Shown here piece by piece: positions 1 through 9,463 of a stretch of 49,315 nucleotides of DNA. Location: positions 1 to 49,315 of the forward strand of contig NZ_JAUYRI010000029.1 in the NCBI RefSeq assembly GCF_030696885.1, written 5' to 3'. Position 1 is the stretch's first letter. Each line of letters begins with the position of its first letter. The translations under genes and the position numbers were made by a program. This stretch comes from Thiobacillus sp. (GTDB lineage: Bacteria; Pseudomonadota; Gammaproteobacteria; Burkholderiales; Thiobacillaceae). The notes beneath the pieces were generated by a model. That model was given only the letters and a program-made list of their open reading frames with translations, had not been told where the DNA came from and did no database searches.

Positions 1-141
1 GAGATGGTGATGCCTGGCGACAACGTCAGCATCAAGGTGTCGCTGATCCAGCCGATCGCGATGGACGAAGGCCTGCGTTTTGCCATCCGCGAAGGCGGCC
101 GCACCGTCGGTGCCGGCGTCGTGGCGAAGATCGAAGAGTAA
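1..141 (+). CDS. tuf: Elongation factor Tu, C-terminal fragment (window edge)
   Basis: The reading frame is open from the first base and ends at TAA 139-141, giving 46 residues of the end of EF-Tu domain III. Visible hallmarks are PGDNVSIKV, the [17 protein letters not shown] stretch and the acidic-lysine end KIEE. EF-Tu carries aminoacyl-tRNA to the ribosome as a GTP complex. It lies 9 bases before rpsJ, the usual place for a tuf copy at the end of the str operon, so transcription probably runs on into the S10 genes. The gene is cut by the window and is not broken as far as can be seen. Confidence 0.95.
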   Translation, partial: EMVMPGDNVSIKVSLIQPIAMDEGLRFAIREGGRTVGAGVVAKIEE

Positions 142-150
142 TTTCAAACC

Positions 151-459
151 ATGACAAACCAGAAAATTCGCATCCGCCTGAAGGCGTTTGACTACAAACT
201 GATCGACCAGTCGGCGCTCGAAATCGTGGAAACGGCCAAGCGCACCGGCGCCGTGGTCAAGGGCCCGGTTCCGCTGCCGACCTCGATCGAGCGTTTTGAC
301 GTGCTGCGTTCGCCGCACGTCAACAAGACCTCGCGTGACCAGTTCGAGATCCGCACCCATCGCCGTTTGATGGACATCATGGACCCGACCGAAAAAACGG
401 TCGACGCCCTGATGAAGCTGGATCTGCCGGCTGGCGTGGACGTCGAAATCAAGTTGTAA
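151..459 (+). CDS. rpsJ: 30S ribosomal protein S10 (NusE)
   Basis: This 102-residue protein has the normal S10 length and sequence ([17 protein letters not shown] near the start, [15 protein letters not shown] in the ribosome-contacting loop, a conserved acidic end). S10 sits in the 30S head. As NusE it also binds NusB and BoxA RNA in antitermination, which is relevant because a BoxA-like leader occurs at the far end of this window. It follows tuf by 9 bases. Its stop codon overlaps the -35 of a promoter for rplC, so rpsJ may be partly separable from the genes after it. Confidence 0.97.
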   Translation: MTNQKIRIRLKAFDYKLIDQSALEIVETAKRTGAVVKGPVPLPTSIERFDVLRSPHVNKTSRDQFEIRTHRRLMDIMDPTEKTVDALMKLDLPAGVDVEIKL

Positions 460-482
460 AAAGTGGGCGGCATGGTTATAAT
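454..482 (+). promoter_or_regulatory. Candidate sigma70 promoter for rplC onward
   Basis: TTGTAA (454-459) and TATAAT (477-482) are separated by 17 bases. The -35 overlaps the rpsJ stop codon. This would start a transcript near 490 with a leader of about 95 bases before rplC. The match is by eye only. Confidence 0.6.
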
Positions 483-543
483 GCTGCCCCTTCAGCTGTA
501 TCAAATAGTCGCCGGTCAATTGTAATCGGCACCTACAAACCTT

Positions 544-565
544 GTCGGCAGCTTCGGCGGCCGGC
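544..565 (+). promoter_or_regulatory. Leader hairpin before rplC
   Basis: GTCGGCAGC (544-552) pairs with GCGGCCGGC (557-565) around a TTCG tetraloop, with one A-G mismatch and one wobble pair. It ends about 20 bases before the rplC start, just ahead of the AGGAAA ribosome site. There is no T-run, so it is not a simple terminator. It may be an autoregulatory RNA element, for example for L4, whose gene is second in the unit. That role is inference. Confidence 0.4.
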
Positions 566-585
566 TTGTGATAGGAAATACAAAG

Positions 586-1230
586 ATGAGTATCGGGCTC
601 GTTGGCCGCAAGGTCGGCATGACCCGCATTTTCACCGAGAGCGGCGCGTCCGTTCCGGTGACTGTGCTGGAAATGTCCAACAATCGTGTGACGCAAGTGC
701 GCACGCCAGAAAATGACGGTTATTCCGCTGTGCAGCTTGCCTATGGCAGCCGCCGCAATAGCCGTGTCAGCAAACCGGAAGCCGGTCATTTCGCCAAGGC
801 GGGTGTGGACGCGGGCGAACTGCTGCGCGAGTTCCGCGTGTCAGCGGAAGATGCTGCGCAATACCAGCCGGGTGCGACGGTTTCGGTCGAGCTGTTCCAG
901 GCGGGCCAGAAAGTGGACGTCACCGGTGTGACGCAGGGCAAGGGCTTTGCGGGCACCATCAAGCGTCACAACTTCAAATCTCAGCGTGCCACCCACGGCA
1001 ACTCGCGCTCGCACAATGTGCCGGGCTCGATCGGCATGGCGCAGGATCCGGGCCGCGTGTTTCCGGGCAAGCGCATGTCCGGTCATATGGGCGCGGTGAC
1101 CTGCACCAAGCAGAATCTTGAGGTGGTGCGTGTGGATGCAGAGCGCGGCCTGGTCTTGTTGAAGGGTGCCGTTCCCGGCTCCAAGGGTGGCCACGTGGTG
1201 GTGCGCCCGGCAGTGAAAGGCGGTGCCTAA
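586..1230 (+). CDS. rplC: 50S ribosomal protein L3
   Basis: L3 nucleates 23S rRNA folding and reaches toward the peptidyl transferase centre. The 214-residue protein begins [16 protein letters not shown]. The start at 586 was chosen over the GTG at 568 because AGGAAA lies just upstream and family members start here. The long loop around residues 130-165 contains [16 protein letters not shown], with the glutamine that PrmB methylates in E. coli. The stop overlaps the rplD start by one base (TAATG), which suggests coupled translation. A promoter and a hairpin leader precede it. Confidence 0.96.
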   Translation: MSIGLVGRKVGMTRIFTESGASVPVTVLEMSNNRVTQVRTPENDGYSAVQLAYGSRRNSRVSKPEAGHFAKAGVDAGELLREFRVSAEDAAQYQPGATVSVELFQAGQKVDVTGVTQGKGFAGTIKRHNFKSQRATHGNSRSHNVPGSIGMAQDPGRVFPGKRMSGHMGAVTCTKQNLEVVRVDAERGLVLLKGAVPGSKGGHVVVRPAVKGGA

Positions 1231-1847
1231 TGGATTTGAATGTCATTAATGACCAGGGTCAGCAGGTGGCCAGCGTGTCCGCCTCCGATGAAACCTTTGG
1301 TCGCGATTACAACGAGGCGCTGGTGCACCAGGTGGTGACCGCGTTCCAGGCGAATGCGCGCAGCGGCAACCGTGCGCAGCAGACGCGTGCGGAAGTGACT
1401 GCATCCACCCACAAGCCGTGGCGTCAAAAGGGTACTGGCCGTGCGCGTTCCGGTCGTACCTCGAGCCCGATCTGGCGTGGGGGTGGCGTTACGTTCCCGA
1501 ACAAGCCGAACGAGAATTTCAGCCACAAGGTCAACCGCAAGATGTATCGCGCCGGTTTGGCAACGATCCTGTCGCAGCTGGCACGCGAGGGCAAGCTGAA
1601 AGTGGTGGAAAGCCTGGGCATCGATTCGCCCAAGACCAAGCTGCTCGCGGGCAAGCTGAAGTCGATGGGCTACGGCAAGGTCATGATTATTGCAGACACC
1701 GTGGATGACAACCTGTGGTTGTCGTCGCGCAACTTGCCGAATGTCTATGTGGTCGAGCCGCATCAGGCGGATCCGTGGAGTCTGGTCAAGTTCGGTAACG
1801 TGCTGATCACCAAGGCGGCGGTCAAGCAGTTTGAGGAGATGGTGTGA
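1230..1847 (+). CDS. rplD: 50S ribosomal protein L4
   Basis: This 205-residue L4 (family range about 200-210) carries the extended loop [14 protein letters not shown] at about residues 56-69, which reaches the nascent peptide exit tunnel with L22. In E. coli, free L4 represses its own operon by binding the S10 leader. Here the corresponding leader could be the one before rplC. It overlaps rplC by one base and the rplW start by one base (GTGATG), an unbroken coupled cluster. Confidence 0.96.
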   Translation: MDLNVINDQGQQVASVSASDETFGRDYNEALVHQVVTAFQANARSGNRAQQTRAEVTASTHKPWRQKGTGRARSGRTSSPIWRGGGVTFPNKPNENFSHKVNRKMYRAGLATILSQLAREGKLKVVESLGIDSPKTKLLAGKLKSMGYGKVMIIADTVDDNLWLSSRNLPNVYVVEPHQADPWSLVKFGNVLITKAAVKQFEEMV

Positions 1848-2152
1848 TGGGTGCGATCAGTCAAGAGCGTCTGCTCAAAGTCATTCTCGCGCCGGTGATC
1901 TCCGAAAAGAGCACCCGCGTGGCCGACCAGCTGAACCAGGTTGTATTTCGTGTGTTGCCCGACGCGACCAAGCAGGAAATCGGCGCTGCTGTCGCCAATC
2001 TGTTCAAGGTCGAGGTTGCGGGCGTGCAGGTGCTGAACGTCAAGGGCAAGGTCAAACGCTCCGGTCGTGTCACGGGTCGTCGTGACAACTGGAAGAAAGC
2101 GTATGTCACCCTGAAGCCGGGTCAGGACATCGACTTCACGTCCGGACAGTAA
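1847..2152 (+). CDS. rplW: 50S ribosomal protein L23
   Basis: L23 lies at the exit tunnel opening and is the docking site for trigger factor and SRP. The 101-residue protein reads [21 protein letters not shown] at its start and ends in a conserved PGQDIDF segment. An in-frame GTG at 1844 could add one residue. I prefer ATG 1847 because it forms the overlapping stop-start with rplD. The next gene, rplB, begins 11 bases later behind a good AGGGAGAAAACC ribosome site. Confidence 0.95.
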   Translation: MGAISQERLLKVILAPVISEKSTRVADQLNQVVFRVLPDATKQEIGAAVANLFKVEVAGVQVLNVKGKVKRSGRVTGRRDNWKKAYVTLKPGQDIDFTSGQ

Positions 2153-2163
2153 GGGAGAAAACC

Positions 2164-2991
2164 ATGGCACTGATTAAAGTCAAACCTACTTCTGCCGGCC
2201 GCCGTGCGGTCGTCAAGGTCGTTACCCCCGGCCTGCACAAAGGCAAGCCGGTTGCGGCGCTGCTCGAGCCCAAGAAGCGTGGTTCGGGTCGTAACAACAA
2301 CGGCCACATCACCGTGCGTCACAAGGGTGGTGGTCACAAGCAGCATTACCGCGTGGTCGATTTCCGTCGCAACAAGGACGGTGTGCCGGCCAAGGTCGAG
2401 CGGATTGAATACGATCCCAACCGCACAGCGCATCTGGCCCTGTTGTGCTACGCCGACGGCGAACGTCGCTACATCATCGCGCCGCGTGGCGTGGCGGTGG
2501 GCGCGCAGCTGGTGAGCGGCGCCGAAGCGCCGATCAAGGCGGGCAACTGCCTGCCGCTGCGCAGCATCCCGGTCGGCAGCACGGTGCATTGCGTCGAAAT
2601 GATGCCGGGCAAGGGTGCGCAGATCGCGCGCTCGGCCGGCACCTCGGTGCAACTGCTGGCGCGCGAAGGCAGCTACGCCCAGTTGCGTCTGCGTTCGGGT
2701 GAGATCCGCAAGGTGCACGTCGACTGCCGCGCCACGCTGGGCGAAGCCGGCAACGAAGAGCACAGCCTGCGTTCGATCGGCAAGGCCGGCGCCAATCGCT
2801 GGCGCGGTATCCGCCCGACGGTGCGGGGTGTCGTGATGAACCCGTGTGACCACCCGCACGGCGGCGGTGAAGGCCGTACTGCTGCGGGCCGTCATCCGGT
2901 CAGCCCGTGGGGTACGCCGACCAAGGGTTATCGCACCCGCAGCAACAAGCGCACCTCCAACATGATCGTCCGCCGCCGCAACGCGCGCTGA
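2164..2991 (+). CDS. rplB: 50S ribosomal protein L2
   Basis: This is a 275-residue, full-length L2. The C-terminal segment [17 protein letters not shown] contains the conserved histidine important for 50S assembly and peptidyl transfer. The central SH3-like and OB folds are recognisable ([17 protein letters not shown] near residue 60, [14 protein letters not shown] near 120). The basic tail ends in RRRNAR. It sits between rplW and rpsS in standard S10 order with a strong ribosome site. Confidence 0.97.
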   Translation: MALIKVKPTSAGRRAVVKVVTPGLHKGKPVAALLEPKKRGSGRNNNGHITVRHKGGGHKQHYRVVDFRRNKDGVPAKVERIEYDPNRTAHLALLCYADGERRYIIAPRGVAVGAQLVSGAEAPIKAGNCLPLRSIPVGSTVHCVEMMPGKGAQIARSAGTSVQLLAREGSYAQLRLRSGEIRKVHVDCRATLGEAGNEEHSLRSIGKAGANRWRGIRPTVRGVVMNPCDHPHGGGEGRTAAGRHPVSPWGTPTKGYRTRSNKRTSNMIVRRRNAR

Positions 2992-3006
2992 TTGAGGTAG
3001 ATAGAA

Positions 3007-3282
3007 ATGGCACGTTCAATTAAAAAAGGCCCCTTCGTTGACGGGCACCTGCTGAAAAAGATTGAAGCCGTCCGCGGCTCCAATGACAAGCGCCCGGTCA
3101 AGACCTGGTCGCGTCGTTCCACCGTGTTGCCCGACTTCATCGGTCTGACGATTGCGGTGCACAACGGTCGTCAGCATGTGCCGGTTTTCGTGACCGAGAA
3201 CATGGTCGGTCACAAGCTGGGTGAGTTTTCCCTGACGCGAACCTTCAAGGGTCACGTTGCGGACAAGAAGGCGAAGAAATAA
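3007..3282 (+). CDS. rpsS: 30S ribosomal protein S19
   Basis: S19 forms a heterodimer with S13 in the 30S head and contacts A-site tRNA. The 91-residue protein begins [17 protein letters not shown] and contains [19 protein letters not shown] and the usual HKLGEF motif. It ends in a lysine-rich tail. Spacing is 15 bases from rplB, and the rplV start follows 10 bases later. Confidence 0.97.
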   Translation: MARSIKKGPFVDGHLLKKIEAVRGSNDKRPVKTWSRRSTVLPDFIGLTIAVHNGRQHVPVFVTENMVGHKLGEFSLTRTFKGHVADKKAKK

Positions 3283-3292
3283 GGAGCGCATG

Positions 3293-3622
3293 ATGGAAGT
3301 TTCTGCAATTTTGCGTGGTACCCGCCTGTCTGCACAGAAAGGCCGTCTGGTCGCCGACCAGATCCGCGGCCTGCGCGTTGAGAAGGCGCTGAACATCCTG
3401 GCTTTCAGCCCGAAAAAAGGCGCCGGCATCATCAAGAAAGTGCTCGAGTCGGCAATTGCCAACGCTGAGCACAATGAAGGCGCCGACATCGACACCCTGA
3501 AGGTCAAGACGATTCTGGTCGACCAGGGCACGGTGCTGAAGCGCTTCACTGCCCGTGCCAAAGGCCGCGGCAACCGTATTAGCAAGCCGACCTGTCACAT
3601 CAGTGTGACGGTTGGGGATTAA
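3293..3622 (+). CDS. rplV: 50S ribosomal protein L22
   Basis: This 109-residue L22 has [19 protein letters not shown] near the start and the beta-hairpin region [16 protein letters not shown] at the end, whose loop lines the exit tunnel. Two ATG codons lie in tandem (3290 and 3293). The second was chosen because AAGGAG at 3281-3286 is better spaced from it. An open frame continues upstream into rpsS but lacks a ribosome site. It lies 9 bases before rpsC. Confidence 0.95.
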   Translation: MEVSAILRGTRLSAQKGRLVADQIRGLRVEKALNILAFSPKKGAGIIKKVLESAIANAEHNEGADIDTLKVKTILVDQGTVLKRFTARAKGRGNRISKPTCHISVTVGD

Positions 3623-3631
3623 GGAAGCGGC

Positions 3632-4336
3632 ATGGGACAAAAAATACATCCGATTGGGTTCCGTCTTGGTGTTCAGCGCATCTGGACCGCCAAGTGGTAC
3701 GGCTCGAATCGCAACTTCGCCACCACCTTGTTGGAGGACATCAAGGTTCGCGACTATCTGAAGAAGAAGCTTGCGCACGCGTCCATCTCCAAGGTGCTGA
3801 TCGAGCGCCCGGCCAAGAACGCGCGCATCACGATTTTCAGCGGTCGCCCCGGTGTGGTCATCGGCAAGAAAGGCGAAGACATCGAAGTGCTGCGCGGCGA
3901 ACTTGCGCGCCTGATGTCGGTGCCCGTGCACGTCAACATCGAGGAAGTGCGCAAGCCGGAAACCGATGCGCAGATCATCGCTGACGGCATCGCGCAGCAG
4001 CTGGAGAAGCGGGTGATGTTCCGTCGCGCCATGAAGCGTGCGATGCAGAACGCCATGCGCCTGGGTGCGCAGGGCATCAAGATCATGAGCGCGGGCCGTC
4101 TGAACGGCGCCGAGATCGCCCGGACAGAGTGGTACCGCGAAGGCCGCGTGCCGCTGCATACGCTGCGTGCTGAAATCGACTACGGCTTTGCCGAAGCGAA
4201 GACCACCTACGGCATCATCGGCATCAAGGTCTGGGTGTACAAGGGCGATGCGCTGACCCGTGGCGAGCAGCCTGCGGCGGCTGAAGCGGACAAGCGCGGC
4301 AAGAAATCAGGAGTGAAACATGCTGCAGCCAGCTAG
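3632..4336 (+). CDS. rpsC: 30S ribosomal protein S3
   Basis: S3 is at the mRNA entry channel and contributes to helicase activity. The 234-residue protein contains the type II KH core [18 protein letters not shown] (GxxG motif at about residues 77-80) and the C-terminal domain starting [17 protein letters not shown]. The basic tail is typical. Its last 17 bases overlap the start of rplP in another frame, so the L16 ribosome site lies inside rpsC. Confidence 0.97.
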   Translation: MGQKIHPIGFRLGVQRIWTAKWYGSNRNFATTLLEDIKVRDYLKKKLAHASISKVLIERPAKNARITIFSGRPGVVIGKKGEDIEVLRGELARLMSVPVHVNIEEVRKPETDAQIIADGIAQQLEKRVMFRRAMKRAMQNAMRLGAQGIKIMSAGRLNGAEIARTEWYREGRVPLHTLRAEIDYGFAEAKTTYGIIGIKVWVYKGDALTRGEQPAAAEADKRGKKSGVKHAAAS

Positions 4337-4736
4337 AAGAAAATTCCGCAAGGAACAGAAAGGCCGTAACACCGGCCTGGCGACTCGCGGTGCCGATGTG
4401 AGCTTTGGCGACTTCGGCCTGAAGGCCGTCGGCCGCGGCCGTCTGACCGCGCGTCAGATTGAGGCTGCGCGTCGTGCGATGACCCGCCATATCAAACGGG
4501 GCGGCCGCATCTGGATCCGCATTTTCCCGGACAAGCCGATTTCGCGTAAGCCTGCCGAAGTGCGGATGGGTAACGGCAAAGGTGCGCCGGAATACTACGT
4601 GGCTGAAATCCAGCCGGGCAAGGTGTTGTACGAGATGGACGGCGTGAACGAGACGCTGGCGCGCGAGGCGTTCCGCCTGGCCGCTGCCAAGCTGCCGATC
4701 GCCACCACCTTCGTGACCCGCATGATCGGGAGCTGA
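4320..4736 (+). CDS. rplP: 50S ribosomal protein L16
   Basis: L16 organises the A-site region of the 50S subunit. The 138-residue protein begins [16 protein letters not shown] and has [20 protein letters not shown] and [15 protein letters not shown], all family hallmarks. The start lies inside rpsC, preceded by an AGGAGTG ribosome site. Three bases after its TGA the rpmC ATG begins, so the two are probably coupled. Confidence 0.97.
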   Translation: MLQPARRKFRKEQKGRNTGLATRGADVSFGDFGLKAVGRGRLTARQIEAARRAMTRHIKRGGRIWIRIFPDKPISRKPAEVRMGNGKGAPEYYVAEIQPGKVLYEMDGVNETLAREAFRLAAAKLPIATTFVTRMIGS

Positions 4737-4739
4737 GTG

Positions 4740-4934
4740 ATGAATACGAAAGAAATGCGCGGCAAGAATGCCGATGAACTGAAGCAGGAGCTCGAATCCC
4801 TGCTGCGTGCCCACTTTGCATTGCGTATGCAGGTGGCCACTCAGCAGTCGAGCAAGACTGCCGACCTGGGCAAGCTGCGTCGCGATATTGCACGGGTCAA
4901 GACCATTATGCGTGAGAAGGCGGGTCAAGCATGA
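4740..4934 (+). CDS. rpmC: 50S ribosomal protein L29
   Basis: This is a 64-residue two-helix protein beginning [18 protein letters not shown], near the exit tunnel beside L23. A GTG at 4737 could add one residue. ATG 4740 matches family starts. Its TGA overlaps the rpsQ ATG in an ATGA arrangement. Confidence 0.95.
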   Translation: MNTKEMRGKNADELKQELESLLRAHFALRMQVATQQSSKTADLGKLRRDIARVKTIMREKAGQA

Positions 4935-5194
4935 CTGAAACCAAGAAGATGGTGCGCACCCTGACCGGGCGCGTGGTGAGCGACAAGATGGACAAGACGG
5001 TGACCGTTCTGGTCGAGCGTCGCGTCAAGCATCCGGTGATCGGCAAGGTGATCCGCCTGTCGAAGAAGTATCACGCTCACGACGAAAACAACGAGTTTCA
5101 CGAAGGTGATACGGTGCAGATCGAGGAGTCGCGCAAGCTGTCGCGTACCAAGGCCTGGACGGTAAGCAAGCTGCTTGAGCGCGCTCGCGTATAA
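4931..5194 (+). CDS. rpsQ: 30S ribosomal protein S17
   Basis: This primary 16S-binding protein of 87 residues has the OB-fold sequence [23 protein letters not shown] and [11 protein letters not shown] near the end. It overlaps rpmC by four bases. It is the last gene of the S10 block; a 213-base gap with its own promoter follows before rplN. Confidence 0.97.
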   Translation: MTETKKMVRTLTGRVVSDKMDKTVTVLVERRVKHPVIGKVIRLSKKYHAHDENNEFHEGDTVQIEESRKLSRTKAWTVSKLLERARV

Positions 5195-5197
5195 AGC

Positions 5198-5226
5198 TTG
5201 CATGAAGTTAATAGGCTCGGTATAAT
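5198..5226 (+). promoter_or_regulatory. Strong sigma70 promoter for the spc block (rplN onward)
   Basis: TTGCAT (5198-5203) and a perfect TATAAT (5221-5226) are separated by 17 bases, starting four bases after the rpsQ stop. A transcript from about 5233 would have a leader of about 175 bases, unusually long for this packed cluster. Confidence 0.7.
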
Positions 5227-5292
5227 GCCGGGTTTTCCGGTTGGTTGGCCGGTATGTGTTCCGGTTCGCTGACTCAGTGTTTTCCGCACCAC

Positions 5293-5377
5293 GTTTGATT
5301 GAGCTTAGGGTTTGATTGAGCTTGGTTGCGGAATATCTCCCGAACGGGTTCCAAAACTGGCCGCCGCTGTTGATTGA
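5293..5377. repeat. Direct repeats in the rplN leader
   Basis: GTTTGATTGAGCTT occurs exactly twice (5293-5306 and 5310-5323). The core TTGATTGA recurs a third time at 5370-5377. The rest of the 213-base gap holds a CCGG-rich stretch (about 5228-5266), the short palindrome GAACGGGTTC and the GGAGG ribosome site for rplN. No gene is seen in the gap. The repeats may be protein or RNA binding sites; their function is unknown. Confidence 0.6.
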
Positions 5378-5407
5378 AGTGGGTGGATTAAGTTGGAGGC
5401 AATTTAA

Positions 5408-5776
5408 ATGATTCAGATGCAGTCCGTATTGGACGTTGCAGACAATACCGGTGCACGATCGGTGATGTGCATCAAGGTGCTGGGTGGTAGCCATCGTCGC
5501 TACGCCAGCGTGGGCGACATCATCAAGGTCACCATCAGGGATGCTGCGCCGCGTGGTCGCGTCAAAAAAGGCGACATCTACAATGCTGTGGTGGTTCGCA
5601 CCGCCAAGGGCGTTCGCCGTCCTGATGGCTCGCTCGTGCGCTTTGATGGCAACGCCGCCGTGCTGCTGAACAACAAATTAGAACCGATCGGCACCCGTAT
5701 TTTCGGGCCGGTTACCCGTGAGTTGCGTACCGAGAAGTTCATGAAGATCGTCTCGCTTGCGCCTGAGGTTCTGTGA
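5408..5776 (+). CDS. rplN: 50S ribosomal protein L14
   Basis: L14 forms intersubunit bridges and is the docking site of silencing factor RsfS. The 122-residue protein begins [19 protein letters not shown] and ends with REKFMKI-type sequence ([18 protein letters not shown]), all standard. A GGAGG ribosome site lies just upstream. It is the first gene behind the 5198 promoter and leads the spc block. Confidence 0.97.
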   Translation: MIQMQSVLDVADNTGARSVMCIKVLGGSHRRYASVGDIIKVTIRDAAPRGRVKKGDIYNAVVVRTAKGVRRPDGSLVRFDGNAAVLLNNKLEPIGTRIFGPVTRELRTEKFMKIVSLAPEVL

Positions 5777-5785
5777 GAGGGAATC

Positions 5786-6109
5786 ATGGCACGTATTCGT
5801 AAAAACGATCAGGTCATCGTCCTGACCGGCAAGGACAAGGGCAAACGCGGCACCGTGCTGCGCGTGCTGGAAGGCGACCATCTGGTGGTCGAGGGCGTGA
5901 ATCGCGTCAAGAAACACCAGAAGCCGAACCCCATGCGCAACATCCAGGGCGGCATCGTCGAAAAGGAAATGCCGATTCAGGCTTCGAACATTGCGCTGTA
6001 CAACATCGCAACGCAGAAGGCGGATCGCGTGGGTTACAAGGTGCTGGAGGACGGCCGCAAGGTGCGGGTATACAAGTCCAATGGCGAAATGGTTGACGCA
6101 CAGGGGTAA
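5786..6109 (+). CDS. rplX: 50S ribosomal protein L24
   Basis: This assembly-initiating 50S protein of 107 residues has a KOW motif ([20 protein letters not shown], about residues 9-28) and the conserved [15 protein letters not shown]. It lies 9 bases after rplN and 2 bases before rplE. In E. coli the rplX-rplE border carries the S8 translational repressor site. I did not find a confident equivalent fold here by eye. Confidence 0.96.
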   Translation: MARIRKNDQVIVLTGKDKGKRGTVLRVLEGDHLVVEGVNRVKKHQKPNPMRNIQGGIVEKEMPIQASNIALYNIATQKADRVGYKVLEDGRKVRVYKSNGEMVDAQG

Positions 6110-6111
6110 TC

Positions 6112-6651
6112 ATGGCGCGTTTGCAAGAATTTTATCGTGAGACGGTGGTGCCCAAGCTGGTAGAACAGTTTGGCTACAGGTCCGTCATGGAAGTGCCGCG
6201 CATCAAGAAAATCACCCTGAACATGGGTGTGGGTGAAGCGGTTGCCGACAAGAAGGTGATGGAGCACGCGGTGGGCGACATGCAGAAGATTGCAGGTCAG
6301 AAGCCGGTGGTGACCAAGTCCAAGAAGTCGATCGCGGGTTTCAAGATTCGCGAAAACTACCCGGTGGGCTGCATGGTCACCCTGCGCCGCGGGCAGATGT
6401 ACGAGTTCCTGGATCGTCTGGTGACGGTCGCGATGCCGCGTATCCGTGACTTCCGGGGCATTTCGGGCAAGTCTTTTGATGGCCGTGGCAACTACAACAT
6501 GGGCGTCAAGGAACAGATCATTTTCCCCGAGATCGAATACGACAAGATTGACGCGCTGCGTGGGATGAACATCACCATCACCACCACCGCCAAGACTGAT
6601 GATGAAGCGCGAGCCCTGCTTGCCGCCTTCAGTTTCCCGTTCAAGAATTGA
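6112..6651 (+). CDS. rplE: 50S ribosomal protein L5
   Basis: This 179-residue protein binds 5S rRNA and contacts P-site tRNA. It contains [19 protein letters not shown], the [22 protein letters not shown]-binding segment and [10 protein letters not shown] near the end. All are typical and the length is normal. The rpsN start follows after 7 bases. Confidence 0.97.
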   Translation: MARLQEFYRETVVPKLVEQFGYRSVMEVPRIKKITLNMGVGEAVADKKVMEHAVGDMQKIAGQKPVVTKSKKSIAGFKIRENYPVGCMVTLRRGQMYEFLDRLVTVAMPRIRDFRGISGKSFDGRGNYNMGVKEQIIFPEIEYDKIDALRGMNITITTTAKTDDEARALLAAFSFPFKN

Positions 6652-6658
6652 GGTAGGC

Positions 6659-6964
6659 ATGGCCAAATTATCCTTGATTAACCGTGAAGAAAAGCGCGCG
6701 CGCATGGTGAAGAAATATGCCGCCAAGCGTGCCGAAATCAAAGCCGCGATCGCCAATGTTCAGACCAGCGAAGAAGATCGCATGGCGGCATACAAGGCGT
6801 TGCAGGCACTGCCGCGCAATGCCAGCCCGGTGCGCCAGCGCAATCGCTGCCAGCTGACCGGTCGTCCGCGTGGTGTTTTCAGCAAGTTCGGCCTGGCGCG
6901 TGGCAAGTTGCGCGAATATGCGATGCGCGGTGAGATTCCGGGCATTGTCAAGGCTAGCTGGTAA
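6659..6964 (+). CDS. rpsN: 30S ribosomal protein S14 (zinc-free type)
   Basis: This is a 101-residue S14 of the long, zinc-independent form. It has only one cysteine ([13 protein letters not shown]), so the CxxC zinc finger of short S14 is absent. The start at 6659 follows an AGGTAGG ribosome site; the frame is open further upstream inside rplE but without support. The ending [18 protein letters not shown] is diagnostic. It is located between rplE and rpsH as usual. Confidence 0.96.
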   Translation: MAKLSLINREEKRARMVKKYAAKRAEIKAAIANVQTSEEDRMAAYKALQALPRNASPVRQRNRCQLTGRPRGVFSKFGLARGKLREYAMRGEIPGIVKASW

Positions 6965-6976
6965 GGGGCAAACTAA

Positions 6977-7372
6977 ATGAGTATGAGTGATCCCATCGCG
7001 GACATGCTGACCCGCATCCGCAATGCACAAGCGGTAGAAAAGGCGGCTGTCACCATGCCGTCTTCCAAGGTCAAAGTGGCCATTGCCAAAGTGCTGAAAG
7101 ACGAAGGCTACATCGAGGATTTCGCCGTTCGCGGCGAGGCGGGCAAGCCCGAACTCGAATTGCAGCTGAAATATTACGCAGGTCGCCCGGTGATCGAGCG
7201 CATCGAGCGTGTGAGCAAGCCTGGCCTGCGCATCTACAAGGGCGCCGAAGATCTGCCGCGCGTGATGAATGGCCTGGGCGTTGCCATCGTGTCCACCTCC
7301 AGCGGCGTCATGACTGACCGCCATGCTCGCGCCAAGGGCGTGGGTGGCGAAGTCCTGTGCGTGGTTGCGTAA
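6977..7372 (+). CDS. rpsH: 30S ribosomal protein S8
   Basis: This 131-residue 16S-binding protein begins [18 protein letters not shown] and ends in the [25 protein letters not shown] motif region that contacts helix 21. In E. coli it is the repressor of the spc operon. A start two codons later (ATG 6983) is possible. It lies 12 bases after rpsN and 12 before rplF. Confidence 0.97.
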   Translation: MSMSDPIADMLTRIRNAQAVEKAAVTMPSSKVKVAIAKVLKDEGYIEDFAVRGEAGKPELELQLKYYAGRPVIERIERVSKPGLRIYKGAEDLPRVMNGLGVAIVSTSSGVMTDRHARAKGVGGEVLCVVA

Positions 7373-7384
7373 GGGAGATCAGAT

Positions 7385-7915
7385 ATGTCACGTGTAGCCA
7401 ATAATCCCATTACCGTGCCGAAAGGCGTCGAAGTCACACTAGGTAGCGTGATCTCGGTCAAGGGCCCGCTCGGTGCGATGAACCAGGCCGCAGCGAACGA
7501 TGTCACGGTCGCGTTGAAGGACGGCGTGCTGACGTTTGCGCCTGTCGGTGCAAGCATTCAGGCGAACGCCATGGCCGGCACCCTGCGTGCGCTGGTCAAC
7601 AACATGGTGCAGGGCGTTACCAAGGGTTTCGAGAAGAAACTGCTGCTGGTCGGGGTCGGTTACCGCGCTCAGGCACAGGGTGATGCGCTCAACCTGACGC
7701 TGGGTTTCTCGCATCCGGTTGTGCACAAGATGCCTGCCGGCATCAAGGTCGAAACCCCGACGCAGACTGAAATCGTGATCAAGGGTATGGATCGACAGGT
7801 TGTTGGGCAGGTGGCCGCCGACGTGCGCGCATACCGTCCGCCGGAGCCCTACAAGGGCAAGGGCGTGCGCTATAGCGACGAAGTGGTCATCAAGAAAGAG
7901 ACCAAGAAGAAGTAA
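7385..7915 (+). CDS. rplF: 50S ribosomal protein L6
   Basis: This is a 176-residue L6 with two related domains. [18 protein letters not shown] opens the first and [24 protein letters not shown] the second. The conserved [13 protein letters not shown] near residues 150-165 contacts the sarcin-ricin region. The tail is lysine-rich. Context and length are normal. Confidence 0.97.
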   Translation: MSRVANNPITVPKGVEVTLGSVISVKGPLGAMNQAAANDVTVALKDGVLTFAPVGASIQANAMAGTLRALVNNMVQGVTKGFEKKLLLVGVGYRAQAQGDALNLTLGFSHPVVHKMPAGIKVETPTQTEIVIKGMDRQVVGQVAADVRAYRPPEPYKGKGVRYSDEVVIKKETKKK

Positions 7916-7931
7916 GGCTTAAGGACAGAAA

Positions 7932-8285
7932 ATGAACACCAAGCAATCACGGATTCGCAGAGCGCGCAAAACCCGCGCCAAAATCGCGGCCGTCAAGGCG
8001 ATCCGCCTTGCCATTCTCCGTACCAACAGTCATATCTATGCGCAGATTATCTCTGCGGATGGCGGCACGGTGATGACCAGCGCGTCTTCCAACGACAAGG
8101 ATCTGCGCGCGAGCCTGACCAACGGCGGAAACGTTGCTGCAGCTGCGGCAGTGGGCAAGCGCCTGGCTGAAAAGGCCAAAGGACTGGGTATTGAAAAAGT
8201 GGCCTTCGATCGTGCCGGCTTCAAGTTCCACGGGCGTGTGAAAGCCCTGGCAGAAGCGGCCCGCGAAGGCGGTTTGGTATTTTAA
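7932..8285 (+). CDS. rplR: 50S ribosomal protein L18
   Basis: This 117-residue 5S rRNA-binding protein has a basic N-terminus ([15 protein letters not shown]), [12 protein letters not shown], and the ending [28 protein letters not shown] that is diagnostic of L18. It lies 16 bases after rplF and 15 before rpsE. Confidence 0.97.
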   Translation: MNTKQSRIRRARKTRAKIAAVKAIRLAILRTNSHIYAQIISADGGTVMTSASSNDKDLRASLTNGGNVAAAAAVGKRLAEKAKGLGIEKVAFDRAGFKFHGRVKALAEAAREGGLVF

Positions 8286-8300
8286 CGAGGCAGAATCAAG

Positions 8301-8816
8301 ATGGCCCGTACAGCACCTACTAGTAACGAAGAGCGCGGCGACGGCTTGCGCGAGAAGATGATTTCGATCAACCGTGTCACCAAGGTGGTGAAGGGTGGTC
8401 GGATCATGGGCTTTGCCGCACTGACCGTGGTTGGCGACGGCGACGGCGGCATCGGCATGGGCAAGGGCAAGTCCCGCGAAGTGCCGGTGGCCGTGCAGAA
8501 GGCGATGGAAGAAGCGCGCCGCAAGCTGGTCAAGATCAACCTGAAGAGCGGCACCTTCCACCACACGGTGATCGGGCAGCATGGCGCGTCGCGCGTGCTG
8601 ATCCAGCCGGCGTCGGAAGGCACCGGGATTATTGCCGGCGGCGCGATGCGTGCCGTGTTCGAGGTGATGGGCGTGCAGAACGTGCTGGCCAAATGCCTCG
8701 GCTCGACCAATCCCTACAACGTGGTGCGTGCCACCATCGACGGCCTGATGAAAATGTCGACGCCGTCCGAGATTGCGGCCAAGCGCGGCAAGTCTGTCGA
8801 AGACATCACGGGGTAA
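8301..8816 (+). CDS. rpsE: 30S ribosomal protein S5
   Basis: S5 affects decoding accuracy. The 171-residue protein has the N-terminal double-stranded-RNA-binding fold ([21 protein letters not shown]) and the [17 protein letters not shown] and [13 protein letters not shown] stretches of the C-terminal domain. It ends 6 bases before rpmD. Confidence 0.97.
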   Translation: MARTAPTSNEERGDGLREKMISINRVTKVVKGGRIMGFAALTVVGDGDGGIGMGKGKSREVPVAVQKAMEEARRKLVKINLKSGTFHHTVIGQHGASRVLIQPASEGTGIIAGGAMRAVFEVMGVQNVLAKCLGSTNPYNVVRATIDGLMKMSTPSEIAAKRGKSVEDITG

Positions 8817-8822
8817 TCAGCC

Positions 8823-9008
8823 ATGAGCGAACAGAAGAAAATCAAGGTGACGCAGGTCAAAAGCCTGATCGGAACCAAGCAGGCGCACCGTGCATGCGTG
8901 CGCGGCCTCGGTCTGCGCCGGATGCACCACACGGTCGAAGTGCTGGATACGCCGGAAAACCGCGGCATGATTACCAAGGTCGCCTATCTGGTGAAGTGTG
9001 AGGCTTAA
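8823..9008 (+). CDS. rpmD: 50S ribosomal protein L30
   Basis: This short 61-residue protein carries [20 protein letters not shown] and [20 protein letters not shown], both typical of bacterial L30. The rplO ATG starts one base after its stop codon. Confidence 0.95.
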   Translation: MSEQKKIKVTQVKSLIGTKQAHRACVRGLGLRRMHHTVEVLDTPENRGMITKVAYLVKCEA

Positions 9009-9009
9009 G

Positions 9010-9444
9010 ATGGAACTGAATACGATTAAACCGGCTGACGGCGCCAAGAAAGACAAGCGTCGCGTGGGACGTGGCATTGGTTCGGGCCTTGGCAAAACTG
9101 CCGGGCGCGGTCACAAGGGCCAGAAATCCCGCGCGGGCGGCTACCACAAGGTCGGCTTCGAGGGCGGCCAGATGCCGATGCATCGTCGCCTGCCGAAGCG
9201 TGGCTTTGTTTCGCTGACCAAGGCGGATACCGCACGCGTGCGTCTCTACGAACTGGCAACGGTGGGTGTCGACGAAATCGATCTGCTGGTGCTGAAGCAA
9301 GCCGGCCTGGTTGGCGCTTCGATCAAGATGGCGCGGATTTATCTGGCGGGTGAAATCAGCCGTCCGATCAAGCTGCGCGGCATCGCCGTGACCAAGGGTG
9401 CGCGCGCCGCGATCGAAGCGGCCGGCGGCTCCATCGCCGAATAA
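9010..9444 (+). CDS. rplO: 50S ribosomal protein L15
   Basis: This 144-residue late-assembly protein has the long glycine/basic extension [19 protein letters not shown] (about residues 21-39), [18 protein letters not shown] and a C-terminal globular part ending [12 protein letters not shown] 9010 was chosen over an upstream ATG at 8998 inside rpmD because family proteins start MELNTI. It lies 19 bases before secY. Confidence 0.96.
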   Translation: MELNTIKPADGAKKDKRRVGRGIGSGLGKTAGRGHKGQKSRAGGYHKVGFEGGQMPMHRRLPKRGFVSLTKADTARVRLYELATVGVDEIDLLVLKQAGLVGASIKMARIYLAGEISRPIKLRGIAVTKGARAAIEAAGGSIAE

Positions 9445-9463
9445 GTCAGCGAGGACTCACGCT

